Source: Cryptomeria japonica (taxonomy: Eukaryota; Streptophyta; Pinopsida; Cupressales; Cupressaceae). Taken from it: a DNA stretch of 64,000 nucleotides. The notes under the pieces are model-generated. The model had not been told where the DNA came from. It made no database searches and saw only the letters and a list, made by a program, of their open reading frames with translations. This document shows, one piece after another, positions 12,712 to 24,173 of the stretch. Numbering within the stretch: position 1 is the stretch's first letter; every line of letters starts with the position of its first letter. The stretch is from assembly GCF_030272615.1 (NCBI RefSeq), contig NC_081409.1:874808594-874872593 (forward strand). Direction: 5' to 3'. The translations under genes and the position numbers were made by a program.

Positions 12712-13163
12712 TCCAGATGAACAAAATTCGAAGTAGGATGTTCAAAGAAATTCCTTGTTTCATGCATGTTGCCTCGTTTACCGGTTGAAATGCCCAAGTG
12801 CACACTAGTTCAACCTTCTGCAACCTTCAATTCATCTTGATTACACAAATCACAAAGCAATTCGGCAATTGACAACAAATTATCTTTCTCATCTCAGCAA
12901 GCGCTCCAAATTTCTTTCTAGAATGCATTAGGGTAAAAATGACAAAGTAAAACTCACTTTTATCCTTTTTACCTACTGCATTAAATGCTCTCACATTAGG
13001 GTTACAAACCCTAATATCACCGCTCAAGGAGAAAACCGGTTGATAACATATTGACAAAAAGTTACCAAAATTTCATGCTTCAAAATTCTTTTACCGCTCG
13101 TTTTTCTCAAGGGGTCCAAAGGTAATTTGACCGTTAAGCTCCCCTTAGCCATATTAAAAAAGC
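12712..13163 (-). other. Inter-ORF spacer of element B
   Basis: About 450 bp separate the ORF1 stop from the ORF2 start. The minus strand contains GAGCATTTAATGC (12975-12989 region), then an AT-rich stretch ending CCCTAATGCATTC. Element D has GAGTGCATTTAAT and a similarly spaced ...TCATTTTCATTCACCC in its own spacer. ORF2 may thus have its own translation or transcription signal. I infer this from position only. Confidence 0.45.
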
Positions 13164-14455
13164 TTAAGTCATCGGTGCAGGATTCTCTTCACTGGGAGAA
13201 GGAACAATTTCTTGTCCAAGTGAGTCATCACTTTTCTTCTTCCAAATCCGATTCATTTCCTCTCTGGTTTCTTCAGCATTAACTTTCTGCTTTCCTTTCT
13301 GATCCTTAGAAGAATTGACCGGTTTGCTCTTTTTGGATCTACAAAATTTTGCTAAGTGCCCTGGTTTGTTACAGTGATAACAGGCCATACCAGATGATCT
13401 CCAAGGTCCTGCATTTCCTCTTCCTATTTTTCTTCTGCAGTTCATAGCCACATGACCAAAGTTATTACAGATGGTGCAAATAACATTTGTTACCTTTTCC
13501 ATCTCAAATGGACTAAACCGGTTATCGTAGGGTCTTTGCCAGTTTAGGTTTACCCAATTGTAAAAATTCTTCATTCGGTCAACATTTGGACTTGGATGCA
13601 TGTGTAGTACATGATTGTTTTCTCCATATCTGCACTCAATAGATCTATGTCCATACATTCCACATGTGAAGCAATGACCTTCAAATTTCTTGGACACATA
13701 CCTAGCATTAGTATTGTAACTAGAATTTATGTTAGGTTTGTCTCTACAAACATTTGCAGTGTGACCAGGCTTATGGAAAAAAAAATAGGTTTAAAGACCT
13801 TCTTACCGGTAGGTTTATTGATCTTAGGAACAGATTTGTTCTTAAGAGTGTTGCTCTTTGTACTGGAGGATTCACCTTTTTCAAATGTATGAAAACCAAG
13901 TCCAGAGATATCACCCTTCATCCTTTGTGATTGAATTTGTTCTTTTAGCATGGTATAACTTTTGTTGAACTTATCCAATTTCTCATTAGCTTCAGTAAGC
14001 TCTTTGGTGAGATCTTCATTATGCTTTGACAGGTTCTCTCTCACATATGATTCAAGTTCAAGATCTAGCTGTAGGTTCTCCTTTTCTTCTCTTTCAGCAA
14101 CCAAATGCTCATGCATAGTGACATTTCCCCGCTTGATCTTGGCAATCTCTTGATCTCTTTCCTTGATAATATCCTCAACAACTCTTCTGGCTTCTAGTTC
14201 CTGACTCATGCAGATAGTGAGACCCTCTATCTGTCTCCTCAGATTCAGTTTCTCACCATTTAACTTTTCAACTTCCTCTGCTAAAGCATCAATATTGGCT
14301 TCATCTGAAGATCTATTATCAGATATCTCTAACAGTTGTTCAGTTAGCTCTCTCCTTTTAACTTGTGAAGCTTTCAGTTTGACCCTAAGGGTTTCAAGCT
14401 CATTTCTACTAGCTTCTATCTCTCTAGCCATCTCGTAGTAGCTCATGTCCCCCAT
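13164..14455 (-). pseudogene. Element B ORF1: coiled-coil protein with CCHC knuckles (Gag-like)
   Basis: A nucleic-acid-binding structural protein is inferred. From ATG 14455 (ACCATGG context) the first 200 or so residues form a nearly unbroken charged coiled coil (EIEASRNELETLRVKLKAS, ELTEANEKLDKF). Then a Ser/Lys-rich linker leads to a knuckle region. An A-run at about 13779-13787 causes a frameshift exactly at the first knuckle (HKPGHTANVC remains). Three intact knuckles follow: CFTCGMYGHRSIEC, CTICNNFGHVAMNC and CYHCNKPGHLAKFC. The end reads NRIWKKKSDDS, matching KMIWKKKEIMS at the end of D ORF1. No capsid domain of the usual copia gag type is visible. Sirevirus Gag proteins also contain coiled coils, which fits a derived Gag. 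Confidence 0.82.
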
Positions 14456-14502
14456 GGTGGTTGCAAGGCTCCCTTCTAAGTGATTAGGCTTCAAAGAAGT
14501 TA

Positions 14503-14514
14503 GGATTGATACCA
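14503..14514 (-). other. Primer binding site of element B
   Basis: TGGTATCAATCC on the minus strand, two bases inside the 5' LTR end at 14517. It matches the tRNA-iMet-type copia site TGGTATCAGAGC for the first eight bases. Confidence 0.75.
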
Positions 14515-14516
14515 AT

Positions 14517-15654
14517 TGATGGATTTGAAAAGAACTAAGAGGGGGGGGGGTGTGAATCAGTGACACCAAAAATAAAACTACTTCAAACACTGACCGGTAG
14601 ATGAACTTAACAAAACTTTTAAACACAATGCATGCAATCCAAAATGATATAACAACATCCACAAAAAGTAAAGCATCCACCATAACACCAATGTTTGTAC
14701 ATGGAAAACCCAAATAGGTAAAAACCATGGTGAGATGGAACTCACAAGTTAACTATCTACAATAATAGATAACTAACCGGTATAGGTCTACAAAGTGTTC
14801 TGCTAGGAGAGAATCTTGTTAGAGATCCCAAAGCTTGATTAAAAGTTTATACCTATTAAAGGTAGTACCCTGTTAGGAGTAACCTCGGTGGAGGATTTCT
14901 CAATCTAAACTAATGGATCACCCTGTTAGAGGATTTATACAATGAAGCTTGTTAGAGCTTACTCGGTTAGGGGATTTGATTTTGATGTAATTATTAGAAA
15001 ACAATAGGATTGGTTTGATTTGTTTTGAGTAGCACAATACTTGCTTGATCAGATCCTTCTAAACATATTCAACATTGCTCTTCTGCATACTCTGCAACTT
15101 AACTCTTTTTCCTTTCGCACACAACATAACACTTTCACTTATATCAAATAATTCATTGCAATGTCAATATATAGACCTTATGTTTTCATGTCGGCCTTAA
15201 GAAATCATAACACAATTTCCTAGGTGCAGTGTATCTGGAAAAGTGATCATAACTCATCACAAAAATTACCACCAAGCATTCGGTGCTAGTAACTCATCAT
15301 GATCTTTGGTAACTCATCACAAAATTATCGAATACCGGTTGGAACTATCAAATACCAGTTTGAGTAAAACATATGACCTCTTATCCTTGAAACTCCACTT
15401 GATCTCCATCATGATCTTCATCTTGATGCCGACTAAGTATAATCACAGGTTGTCTCTTATGCACATGCTGTTTGACACAAAGTACTGGTTAGAGATAAAC
15501 CTCTTAGTATAACCTCTAACATACTAGTTGACAATGTAAACATTTGAAGTTACATCGGTAGTCAATATAATCATGTGTGTGTGTGTGTGTGTGTGTGAGT
15601 GTTTCATCAATGACAACATATGATGAATACATTACAATCATCATCAAGCCAACA
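14517..15654 (-). repeat. 5' LTR of element B
   Basis: 1,138 bp in element sense from TGTTGGCTTG (15654 inward) to ...CCATCA (14517). Compared with the 3' copy it has a longer TG/CA microsatellite (15574-15597 against 9243-9254) and several small indels. It holds the conserved block (CACCATGG-type, 14700-14735). Confidence 0.92.
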
Positions 15655-15659
15655 AATCT
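15655..15659. repeat. Target site duplication of element B, right copy (AATCT)
   Basis: Exact match to 8239-8243, directly after the outer end of the 5' LTR of the minus-strand element. Confidence 0.9.
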
Positions 15660-16130
15660 TACTGTGGAACTTGAAAACTGTAGTAAATTAATAATCCCCT
15701 CATGAGTCTTTTTAGCGAGACCCTAGTATATGGTTATCTTCTGTCAGTTGGTGTCTCAAAGATTTTTGTAAATTGCCTATAATATCACCAGCTTCAAAGC
15801 CTTATTTCCTCCATGTCTCCCAAAATAGAAAATGGTTTAGAATGTATAGTAGACATGGAACTAGGTGATGTGAGTTTGCATAGCATTTTAAGAAGAAAGA
15901 GAGAAGAGTCTACCTCCCCTTTTGCTAAGAAACTCACCAAGAGAAGCCTCCTTGAAGTTGGTGGTTTTCCACATGTTGTCCTTTGCCCTAAATTGGTTGT
16001 TTCTTGTGTTAAAAATTACCAGCCTAAAACCCATGAAATTTGAACTTTCAATGGTTCAGTTCTTGTCGGAATTAACTCTAAATTTGTCTCAAGTGCTAAG
16101 ACTTCCTAAGTCAGAACCTCCCACACTCCA
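15660..16130 (+). other. Spacer with a possible degraded coding fragment
   Basis: This sequence was contiguous with 8238 before element B inserted. A 76-codon frame at 15813-16043 and an overlapping one at 15922-16173 read, across a frameshift, NGSVLVGINSKFV then RLPKSEPPTLHV. That pattern loosely recalls plant transposon-associated or mobile-domain proteins. I cannot assign it, and it could be chance. CTCCA at 16126-16130 is the left TSD of the next solo LTR. Confidence 0.3.
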
Positions 16131-17336
16131 TGTTAGCAACAAAGAGGAGGAAAACTGGGAGGGGGGGCAGTGAATTAGTTTTCACCGGATCTACAAACTT
16201 AATTGCAAAAATAGATCTGATAAATTGTAGTAATAATAAAGATAAGAAAATTGATAGCACAACACACAACACCAAGATTTTGATGTAGAAAAAGTGGTTA
16301 AGGGAAAAACCACGGTGGAAACCTACCCAGAGTAAGATTCAATACTCTGTAGTAGTATGTGAATATATTACAATGGGGAATGCACATGCATTCAGGAACA
16401 CTGCCTAGAGCTCACTACTCAAAAGATAATGACCCAGAAGGCTACAACCCTCAGGGAAGTCTCACTGACTTACATCTCCAAATGCTTGAGTACAGTTCTG
16501 GTTAAGCACAAATTTATGCTCTAGAACACCAATCTCTACTCAATCACACAACTGAAAGATGAATCACTTGATCACACATACACTACTTTTTGATAATGCA
16601 GACACACCCTCTATAATTAAATTACATAACAATATCACTTATTTATACAATTCATCAACCTTGATAACAAGGTCAGCTAAACCCTCAACTCACAATTACA
16701 AAATTACATCACAAGATACAAATATCGACCACTGGACCAATATGATGATTTACATATCATAACATGGACCTAATTAAAAATCCCAAATGCTCAACTCCAT
16801 CAGAAATGACACCAAGAACAACTGCAACACGCTACACCACCAGAAATACTGCATAACATGAAAGTCATCATTGGTTCAGCAAAATCACTAGAAACTCGCA
16901 CAATGATCAATATGGATCATCAAAATAAATATGACATGATTAGGAAACACCAACAAGCACGTTGGAATCATCGGAAATAGCTGCACCAACACCACTTACC
17001 AAATCTTCATTGATCAACATCTGAAACTCAAGAACATAACTAATCAGCAACTGTCATGAAGAAAGATAACTTGCAGAGCACAAAATCAAGATCCATCTGA
17101 AATGAAGATACACAAGAATATCCCAAACAATATCCCAAAATCTCAAATCAAGATCTGATCACACCAGAATATACCGGAGGAGATACTGAACTCTGCAAAG
17201 CACCAAGAAAACAAAACTGCAAAACCAGATCATAAGATCTTCCCAAACTACAAACACCAGAGAAAATCACAGGAATATGTCGACATCAATGACAACAACA
17301 TATCCTAGAAGAAGCAATATCCAACAATCCCCAACA
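16131..17336 (-). mobile_element. Solo LTR 1 (minus orientation), TSD CTCCA
   Basis: Runs from TGTTAGCAAC (16131) to CCCCAACA (17336), 1,206 bp, with CTCCA at 16126-16130 and 17337-17341. It contains the shared LTR block (AAAACCACGGTGG, 16306-16318) and a stem-loop with arms GAAAACT (16150-16156) and AGTTTTC (16177-16183) around a G tract. No internal element sequence flanks it, so it is the product of LTR-LTR recombination. Confidence 0.9.
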
Positions 17337-17341
17337 CTCCA

Positions 17342-18630
17342 TACGACATCCAACAAACTCACAAGTTTCATTTCAAACTACTCTTCATATGATTTGATGT
17401 TTCACAACCAATATTTAAGATGGTGTATCCTTTTCTAAAATTTTGAACCATAACTTCTAGTCACATGATCCAAATTGAATAATGACCCTAACACATCAAA
17501 ATTCAAAAAATATATTCTTTAAATTTACTCTCAAACTCATCAAATCCATCAATTAAATAGCATGAAGTGAGAGAAAATGTGGCTATAGATTGGAAAACAT
17601 AAAAGAAAAAGGAAAAACAAAAAGTGATGAAACAAAATTGGTGAAGTATTTAATTCTCAAAGTTTCTAACCCTTTTCTAAAGAGATTCAATTAAATTGCA
17701 CAGGTTTGTAGTGTAAGGGAAGGTGAAAGGTTTCCCTTCCCAAAATTAAATGAGAAAAAATTAAAAGACAAGGCAAAAGGTTATTTGCAATAAAAAATTA
17801 TTTCTTATTCCTTTTTTATATTCTATCAAACATTTTATATGCAAACAAATGTAATATAACTTGTGCACTATTGATAACTATCCCTTGCACCCTTCTAATA
17901 ATTCTCTTGCAAATATACGGTAAAATTGTCCAAAAATAGTTTGACAATCTTAGAACCTAGGCCATCTAAGTAAAAGAACTTAGCATTGGCCTCAATCAAA
18001 TTATCCAACAAACTTTCATGTACTAATATATAGTCACCCATTTCCTCCTCAAACTATTCATAACGAGTTCAAATTTGGATGAATCAAAATGTATCTCTAT
18101 AGAGAATTCATCCATTACTAAATCTCCAAATAGTTCCTTAAAAATTTATACATAAGGGAAATAATGTTTATCATTCTACAAGTTGTATGGACAACTCTCT
18201 CAATGAAACTTTGCACATTATCAAATGTGCCTTGGACCAAGTAATAAGATTCTTTGAATCTATCCTTGCAATTCATTCAAAAAACATATGCCAACTTCCA
18301 TTTTTTGTGCATGTAGAGTTCCATTCCATCGAGCACCCCCTTATCCACCAAAAGTTGAATGTCAACCTTTTCCATCTCCATAAAATACCTGAATAATATT
18401 TTTAATTGCACTAAATTGTTTATAAGCTCTCCATTATCCACCAAAGGTTGAAAGTCAACCTTTTCCATCTCCATAATATCAGAATAATCTTTTTAATTAC
18501 ACTAAATTTTTTTATATATTTGTTTAATATTTTCATTGTGTGTGCCTCCTTTATTATTTTACCAAACAAAAAATATCTTCCATAACCCTATGTCCTAGGG
18601 ATAGAAACTCTACATTCCACACCTTGGTAG
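17342..18630. other. AT-rich spacer with a 93-bp tandem duplication
   Basis: Mostly anonymous sequence. At 18341-18480 a 93-bp unit occurs twice. On the minus strand it is in frame and encodes MEMEKVDFQPLVDNGE and then MEMEKVDIQLLVDKGV within a 65-codon frame (18277-18474). I do not recognise the product and nothing else supports a gene. GGTAG at 18626-18630 is the probable left target duplication of element C. Confidence 0.4.
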
Positions 18631-20787
18631 TGTTAGAGTCAGGGATCACTGAGAGGGGGGGGTGAATCAGTGATCTACTGGAAATCAAATCCACAAACTT
18701 ATTCTTTATCCACTGGTTAGGAATGCATAATAGAAAAGAACATAAACATGTAACAAAGAATCCACAACATCAGAATTTTTATGTGGAAACCTGGAAAGGG
18801 AAAAACCATGGCAGGGCTGGTGTTAGACAACTTAGATAACCAGTGAACAACTGAGAGGGGGGGTGAATCAGTTGTTAATAGATTATAGAACTTTAAGAAT
18901 TAAAACCTTATTACCAAAATACATAAACCAAATAATAGAATAACAGATATAACAGTTAAGCACAAATATAATCCACAGAACATTTACCAACCATCCACAA
19001 AAGATAACACCAAGATTTGTACATGGAAAACCCGGTAAAGGGAAAAACCACGGTGGGAAGCCTACCCACAGTCAGATAATACTTCTGCAATAAGTATGTA
19101 ATTACATAAAGAGGGGCATGCACATGCAAGAATGCCAATAGCCTAGAGTGCACTGGTCATCACAAAAGGAGCCTCACTAACTACAAAATAAATCCATACT
19201 ACAATCCAGAAAGAAGAGAGAACTGCAAGAATAGCATCTCATATGCCTGAATACATTTTCGATTAAGCTCAGTACCAGAGGTCTTAAACCTCTTTCACCA
19301 ACCCAATTCGATCACCTATGATTGACCAAAACCTCTGCATATGATTACAACCTTATTCACACACAAATAATCACTTAACCCATAAAACCATAAACCCCTT
19401 GATCTACAAAGAGATCTTACATCATATTTATACCAACCTAGGACCTAAACAATTAGGTTAGCCACCTAAAATATAATACAATAAATTCATAACATAAACC
19501 CACAATCCAATGATCAACCAAGTTGGCCTAAGACCGAAACAACATAATCCAATTAATAGATCCAACTAGAAACGCATCGGGATCATCCACCAACACGTTA
19601 CATAAATTGATCCATAACCTAGCCGAATAAGATAGCATTAGGTTTAGACCCAAATCCAACACAACTGATCAATAGGAACATGAACAAGATAACAAACAAC
19701 ATCTCGAAAGCCATCTAGAAGCCGCGCCAACACCACTTATCACGTGCATCAAAAGATCTTCAACAAATTTGTGCCAATAGAACCCTTACTATTGACCAAA
19801 AGGCTTACTAGAAAAAATGATAGCTCCTTCAGTCATCAAAACATGAAGCAACTAATCGTGATACACATCTGAATAGCATCAATGATAGATCCAAACCAAT
19901 TCCACAAATTCAAGCATACCGGATCAATATCATAATCCAACTGCTCTACCGAAACCTAACAGGAACCGGTAAACAACCAAAACAACCAGTGTTTTCATCA
20001 ATGACAAAACATCAATGCAACACAGAATCAATTCCTCCAATTGCCAACAGCTGGAACCCACAATATTCATAAACTATGGCCAGAAGTACATAAATATTAC
20101 ATAGATGGGGAATGCACTTGCATTCAAGTTCACTGCTCAATTACAATTGCCCAAAAGGCTACAACCTTTAGGGAAGTCTCACTGACATACAATTTGATTA
20201 CAATGAGGAAATACAATGAAATGAACCCTCAAGTAGCATCTGAAAATGCAAGAATGAGTTCTGGTTAAGCACTGAATCTCTGACTGTCTACGCTCTATTG
20301 AATACTCTATTTATATCTCAGTCAGCTATCAAATTGTTTGTAAGCAAAGTGCACATGTGAAACTGTTCTCAATCACACCAACACTATATTATCACCAAAA
20401 CCAATCATCAATTCAATCTTATATATCCAGTCTTAGCACAAAAGAAATTTCCTTCAAGTCGGCTTCAAGAAGTGTAACGTGTAGCTCCAAGTCGGTTTCA
20501 ATCTTGAACAAAACATAGCATCGGACTAAAAAAGTGTATTCACACACTTCCTAAGGATCTTACCATTCATCAAGAACACAAAATAAACCACCAAAAATTA
20601 CCGCAATCATCATAAATTATTCTAAATCAAAACATCATCGAGAAACTATTTTACCAGTTAACTCTAGCTTCTAGATAAGATGAATCACGACCGCCTAATC
20701 AAGTCACCAAGAAGAGTTGCCATCAATGAAAACCCTAGACCATAAATCAACCATCAAAGATCATCGGATGAGTGTCAATTTCCAACA
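18631..20787 (-). repeat. 3' LTR of element C (split by solo LTR 2)
   Basis: Outer segments are 18631-18820 and 20050-20787. They begin TGTTAGAGTC and end TTTCCAACA directly before the PPT. A near-perfect stem, GATCACTGA (18644-18652) and TCAGTGATC (18667-18675), flanks the G tract. The conserved block AAAAACCATGGCAGG (18801 on) is interrupted just downstream by the nested insertion. Confidence 0.85.
18821..20049 (-). mobile_element. Solo LTR 2 nested in the LTR of element C, TSD GCTGG
   Basis: TGTTAGACAA (18821) to TTGCCAACA (20049), 1,229 bp, with GCTGG at 18816-18820 and 20050-20054. It carries its own copy of the conserved block (AAAAACCACGGTGG near 19043) and a stem AACAACTGA (18846-18854) with TCAGTTGTT (18868-18876). 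Removing it restores a continuous host LTR. Confidence 0.92.
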
Positions 20788-21005
20788 ATCTCCCCCTTTG
20801 GCATTGATTGCAACACTTATGAAAAATGTCTAAGTGTTAAAGCCTGTGAAACCTGTACACTGGATGAAAGAATGAAAGAATTATAAGGCTCCCCCTTAGA
20901 TCAACAATCCAAAAATCTGCATTACACTGGATTGTACACTCCATACATACAATCAACCTGTACATTTTTCACCTTATCTCTCCTCCTTTGACAGAAATGC
21001 CAAAG
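20788..21005 (-). other. Two polypurine tracts of element C
   Basis: On the minus strand ATGCCAAAGGGGGAGAT abuts the 3' LTR at 20787. The distal tract, TTTGGCATTTC then TGTCAAAGGAGGAG (20978-21005), matches the distal PPT position in A, B and F. Confidence 0.8.
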
Positions 21006-21122
21006 ATAGGGTGTGCCTCAAAATTGCCTGTACATATATACACATTCATCGGATGACTAAATATATACATGTTTCAGGACATCTTCATATGCCATCTTAA
21101 GGAACCCAAGATATGTGTTCTA

Positions 21123-21388
21123 TCATGCCCACAACTTCTCCAAAATTGAAACAAAACTTTTCAAAACATAAGCATGAAACTCTATATCCGCAATCTCAGT
21201 AGGAGTCTCCTGAGACATGTTTTGAATGTAATCCATCCTATGATACACTAAGGTGTCCAACCAGGGACCAATTAGGTTTTCAATTTCACCCGTCTGCCTG
21301 ATCCTCCTCTCCTTCTCCTTCTAAAAATCCCTAATCTGCTCCATGATATTCAAAATTTGTCCTTCAATACTGTCGGTTAGGTTAGCTG
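21123..21388 (-). pseudogene. Element C ORF2, C-terminal fragment
   Basis: Minus-strand translation from 21388 to a stop at 21123-21125 gives a helical segment with ILNIMEQIRDF, a stop, then KEKERRIRQTGEIENLIGPW and HRMDYIQNMSQETPTE. It aligns with the C-terminal helical ends of B ORF2 and D ORF2 by position and pattern. Element F inserted at 21388/21389 separates it from the rest of ORF2 beyond 36857. Confidence 0.6.
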
Positions 21389-22948
21389 TGTTGGCATGAT
21401 TGGCATGACTAATGATTATGTTGACATATCGGTATAAGGACTGTTGGTGAGGATATGTTGAAGGATTGTTGGTGATGATATAGTTGATATGCTAAGGAGA
21501 ATGATGGCATGGTGATGTATGACCAGTGTAGATTGAGATATTGGTTGGTGACTTGGTGATTAGTTATTTGTGTTGTCATTGATGGCAACTATGACAATTA
21601 TTTTATTCTTGATTACTTTGTCATCTAGGTTTACTAGTGTAACCCAACCAGTAATGGATTAAGTTGGTGAGATGAATTATGCAGCTAACAAACAAAATGG
21701 CAAATAGGACTTTAACCGATAAACATGAAATAGTGTTATACTTAAGCAATTGGTTCTGAAGATTGAAGAGGAATTAGGTGTTGTGGTTTGAAACATGTGT
21801 TTATATCATTGTAATAAGTCTATTACCATAACCACATCATGTTTTGATAATTGAAAGTCATGTTTGTGATTTACAGTTGTATTTTCAGTGGGGTTTTAGT
21901 AGGGTTTTAGAACCGGTAACAAGATCTCTTAACCGATGATGCTTTATGGTTTGGCGATAAATTTCATTATGTCCATAACTTGATGGTGACATGTCACAAC
22001 CCATGTGAGAAATTAAATATTGTTTTGGCTTGATTAAAGATTGAATTTCTTGGGAAGCAGTGAAGTGCTTAGCAGAATGTTTTAAGGGTGTGATCGCTTA
22101 TTAGATCAATGTGCAGTGATGTGTTATGATCATTCAACGACTGTAATTGTCCTTAAATTTGTTGTAATGATTATTTGTAATAATCTGTGATGATCTATGA
22201 TGTAAACTCATTTGAATCTTGATTTACCTAGGGTTTTGTAACCGACAAAGATGTAAAGTGTATTTAAGTCAGTTTTGATGAAGTTTATTGTGTCGGTAAT
22301 CTAAGAAAAGAGTGTGTAGCCGAACTAGAGGTGTGTGTCTGTAAGAGTGAAGCAGATTGGAGCTGAAGTGGATCTGAACAAGCAAGTAGGAAATGCCATT
22401 TCTAGATCTTTCATCTGTTGTTCCCTAACAGTTACAGCAGGTTCAAAATCCCTTAATCAGGTCGGTCCTAATAGGCCTTCTTCATGTAAATCCCTTAACC
22501 AAGTAGCTCAACAACTTGAGTTTAAATCCTCCTGTAAGGTTTCTTCTTATAGGGAAAAGCTCCTAATAGAGCTCATATTGTAAATCCCTTGACCAGGTGA
22601 CTCCTAACAGGGTCTTCTCCTAACCGAGCATCATTGTAAGCTCCTAACTAGGATAGGCTCCTAACAGGGCGCATTTTGAAAGAGTGCATTATTTTATGGG
22701 TACCAATTCCCATCGTAGTTTTTCCCATTTAGGTTTCCACGTGAAAATCCTGGTGTTCATATGGTGATTGATTTGTGTTTTTGTTAAGTTGATATCTTTC
22801 TATTACATGCATGATATGAAACACTTGAATGAGCAGTTTGGTAAATCTGATTAGTAGATTGATTTCAGTGGCTACTGGTATTGGTTATGATTTGTTTTGG
22901 TGAAGTATTGATCAGTTTGGTTTAAATTTTCAGTATCTTGTTAATACT
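21389..22948 (+). repeat. 5' LTR of element F, first segment
   Basis: Aligned with 35284-36800. The LTR is cut by element G after TTAATACT (22941-22948) and resumes at 30756. The shared block (CATCGTAGTTTTTCCC, then TTTCCACGTG) lies near 22711-22745. Confidence 0.92.
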
Positions 22949-24158
22949 TGTAAAGCAGAGAATCGCGATCGAACCCTAGTTGCTCTCCCCTCTTCCAACT
23001 CCAAGGAGAGAGAAGGGAGGTTCACTAGGGTTGATGGTTTTCACTTAGGGGAGAGACTTTACATTCAAAAGAGGGGTTGAAAACCCACAAGATCCAATCC
23101 CACGCAATGCAAGATTGGATGCTAAATGAGTTTCAAGGGTTATGACAGCAAGGCTACCCTCTTTTGTAAAGAATGTGCATAGAAGAATTAAGCTAGGAAT
23201 GCATAGAAAGTGAGAAAGATTCACTTATAAACTGAGATAGGAATACAGTATGAAGCTGCGGACCTGGAATTAGCAGTAAAATGTCGATATGGCGCTGTCC
23301 TGTAAATTTGAGCGAAAGTTACCAGGACGATGGCGCCCAAGCGCCACGATCCTCCGAAAAATCCGCAAAACGAAGGGGGATCTGTTCGTCTCTGCACAAG
23401 GATTCCAGATCTTCAATTTCAACCGCGTACCTGCAACCTACACACAAAAAAGCGAAGACGATTGGGGGGTTAGGGATTAGGGGTTTGCCTTTAGGTCAAA
23501 CCCCGGTTTTGGAATTAACCAAGAAATGAGCAATGCTGTAAATGTAAATGTCTGTAATGTAAAACAAGTACTAATACCTTGTTGTAAGGATGTTTGTATC
23601 CTTATATGCGAAGGTATAGATGTTGTATGTTGTATGTTGTAGTAGTATGTTGTAAGTGATCTCCTCTTCAATGGTTGAATCCTTGTCTTGAATGCAACAC
23701 TTAGCCTTGAATGGAGACTTGAAATGATCAATTGCTTGAAGGAATGCTTGAATGCTTGAATGCTTGAGTATAGTTTCCACGCTTTTTCCGTCATGTATCT
23801 ATCTCCCCAAATGAGAGAGGAAAATGTAGTTTATATACTTGTCATTTAGGGCTGATAGACTAATTTTTCCGACCTTAGGCCGACCAGGAAATATTATTTC
23901 CAATTTGCAAACAAAAAGACCCGAAGTCCAAAAGAGACCGGGCCCAAAATAGGACCCAGGGACCAGGGCGCTGGGCGCTCTGGTCCCACCTCCTGGAACA
24001 GTAGGGTGCAAAGGAGGTTCAGGCCAGGGTGCAAGAAAATGCAGTTTTTAGCGTCATAATCAGGTTTCGGGGTCTCCATTCAGGTTGCATGTTGCGTCGC
24101 CATCATGAAGACCCAAATGCGGTCGAAATTGCAAGTGTCACAATTTTAGGACGCTACA
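22949..24158 (-). repeat. 3' LTR of element G
   Basis: 1,210 bp; outer end TGTAAAGC (22949), inner end GCTACA (24158) next to the PPT. It contains a GC-rich hairpin (23960-23986), a second one around TGGCGC...GCGCCA (23329-23344) and 9-bp GAATGCTTG repeats near 23733-23766. It is identical to the other LTR across roughly 23464-23858 but diverged on either side. Confidence 0.93.
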
Positions 24159-24173
24159 TTTAGCCCCCACTTT
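24159..24173 (-). other. Polypurine tract of element G
   Basis: AAAGTGGGGGCTAAA on the minus strand, directly upstream of the 3' LTR start TGTAGCG. This form of PPT is common in plant gypsy elements. Confidence 0.8.

Larger units (their letters stand above)
8244..15654 (-). mobile_element. Element B: complete pol-less LTR element with two ORFs
   Basis: Terminal direct repeats (8244-9311 and 14517-15654) enclose a 5.2 kb interior on the minus strand, and AATCT flanks both ends (8239-8243 and 15655-15659). The interior encodes a coiled-coil/CCHC protein (ORF1) and a long unknown protein (ORF2). No protease, integrase, RT or RNase H motif is visible in any frame. PBS and PPT are copia/Sirevirus-like, so mobilisation by a copia partner is inferred. 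The full length is 7,411 bp with no large insertion, so the lack of pol is unlikely to be an accident of this copy: elements C and D share the same gene content. Confidence 0.93.

Noticed and set aside
15574-15597. TG microsatellite in the B 5' LTR
   Set aside because: An ordinary length difference from the 3' LTR copy (9243-9254), not a separate element.
23477-23794. 105-codon minus-strand ORF present identically in both G LTRs (also 30038-30355)
   Set aside because: Identity follows from the LTR repeat itself; no domain and no separate evidence of translation.
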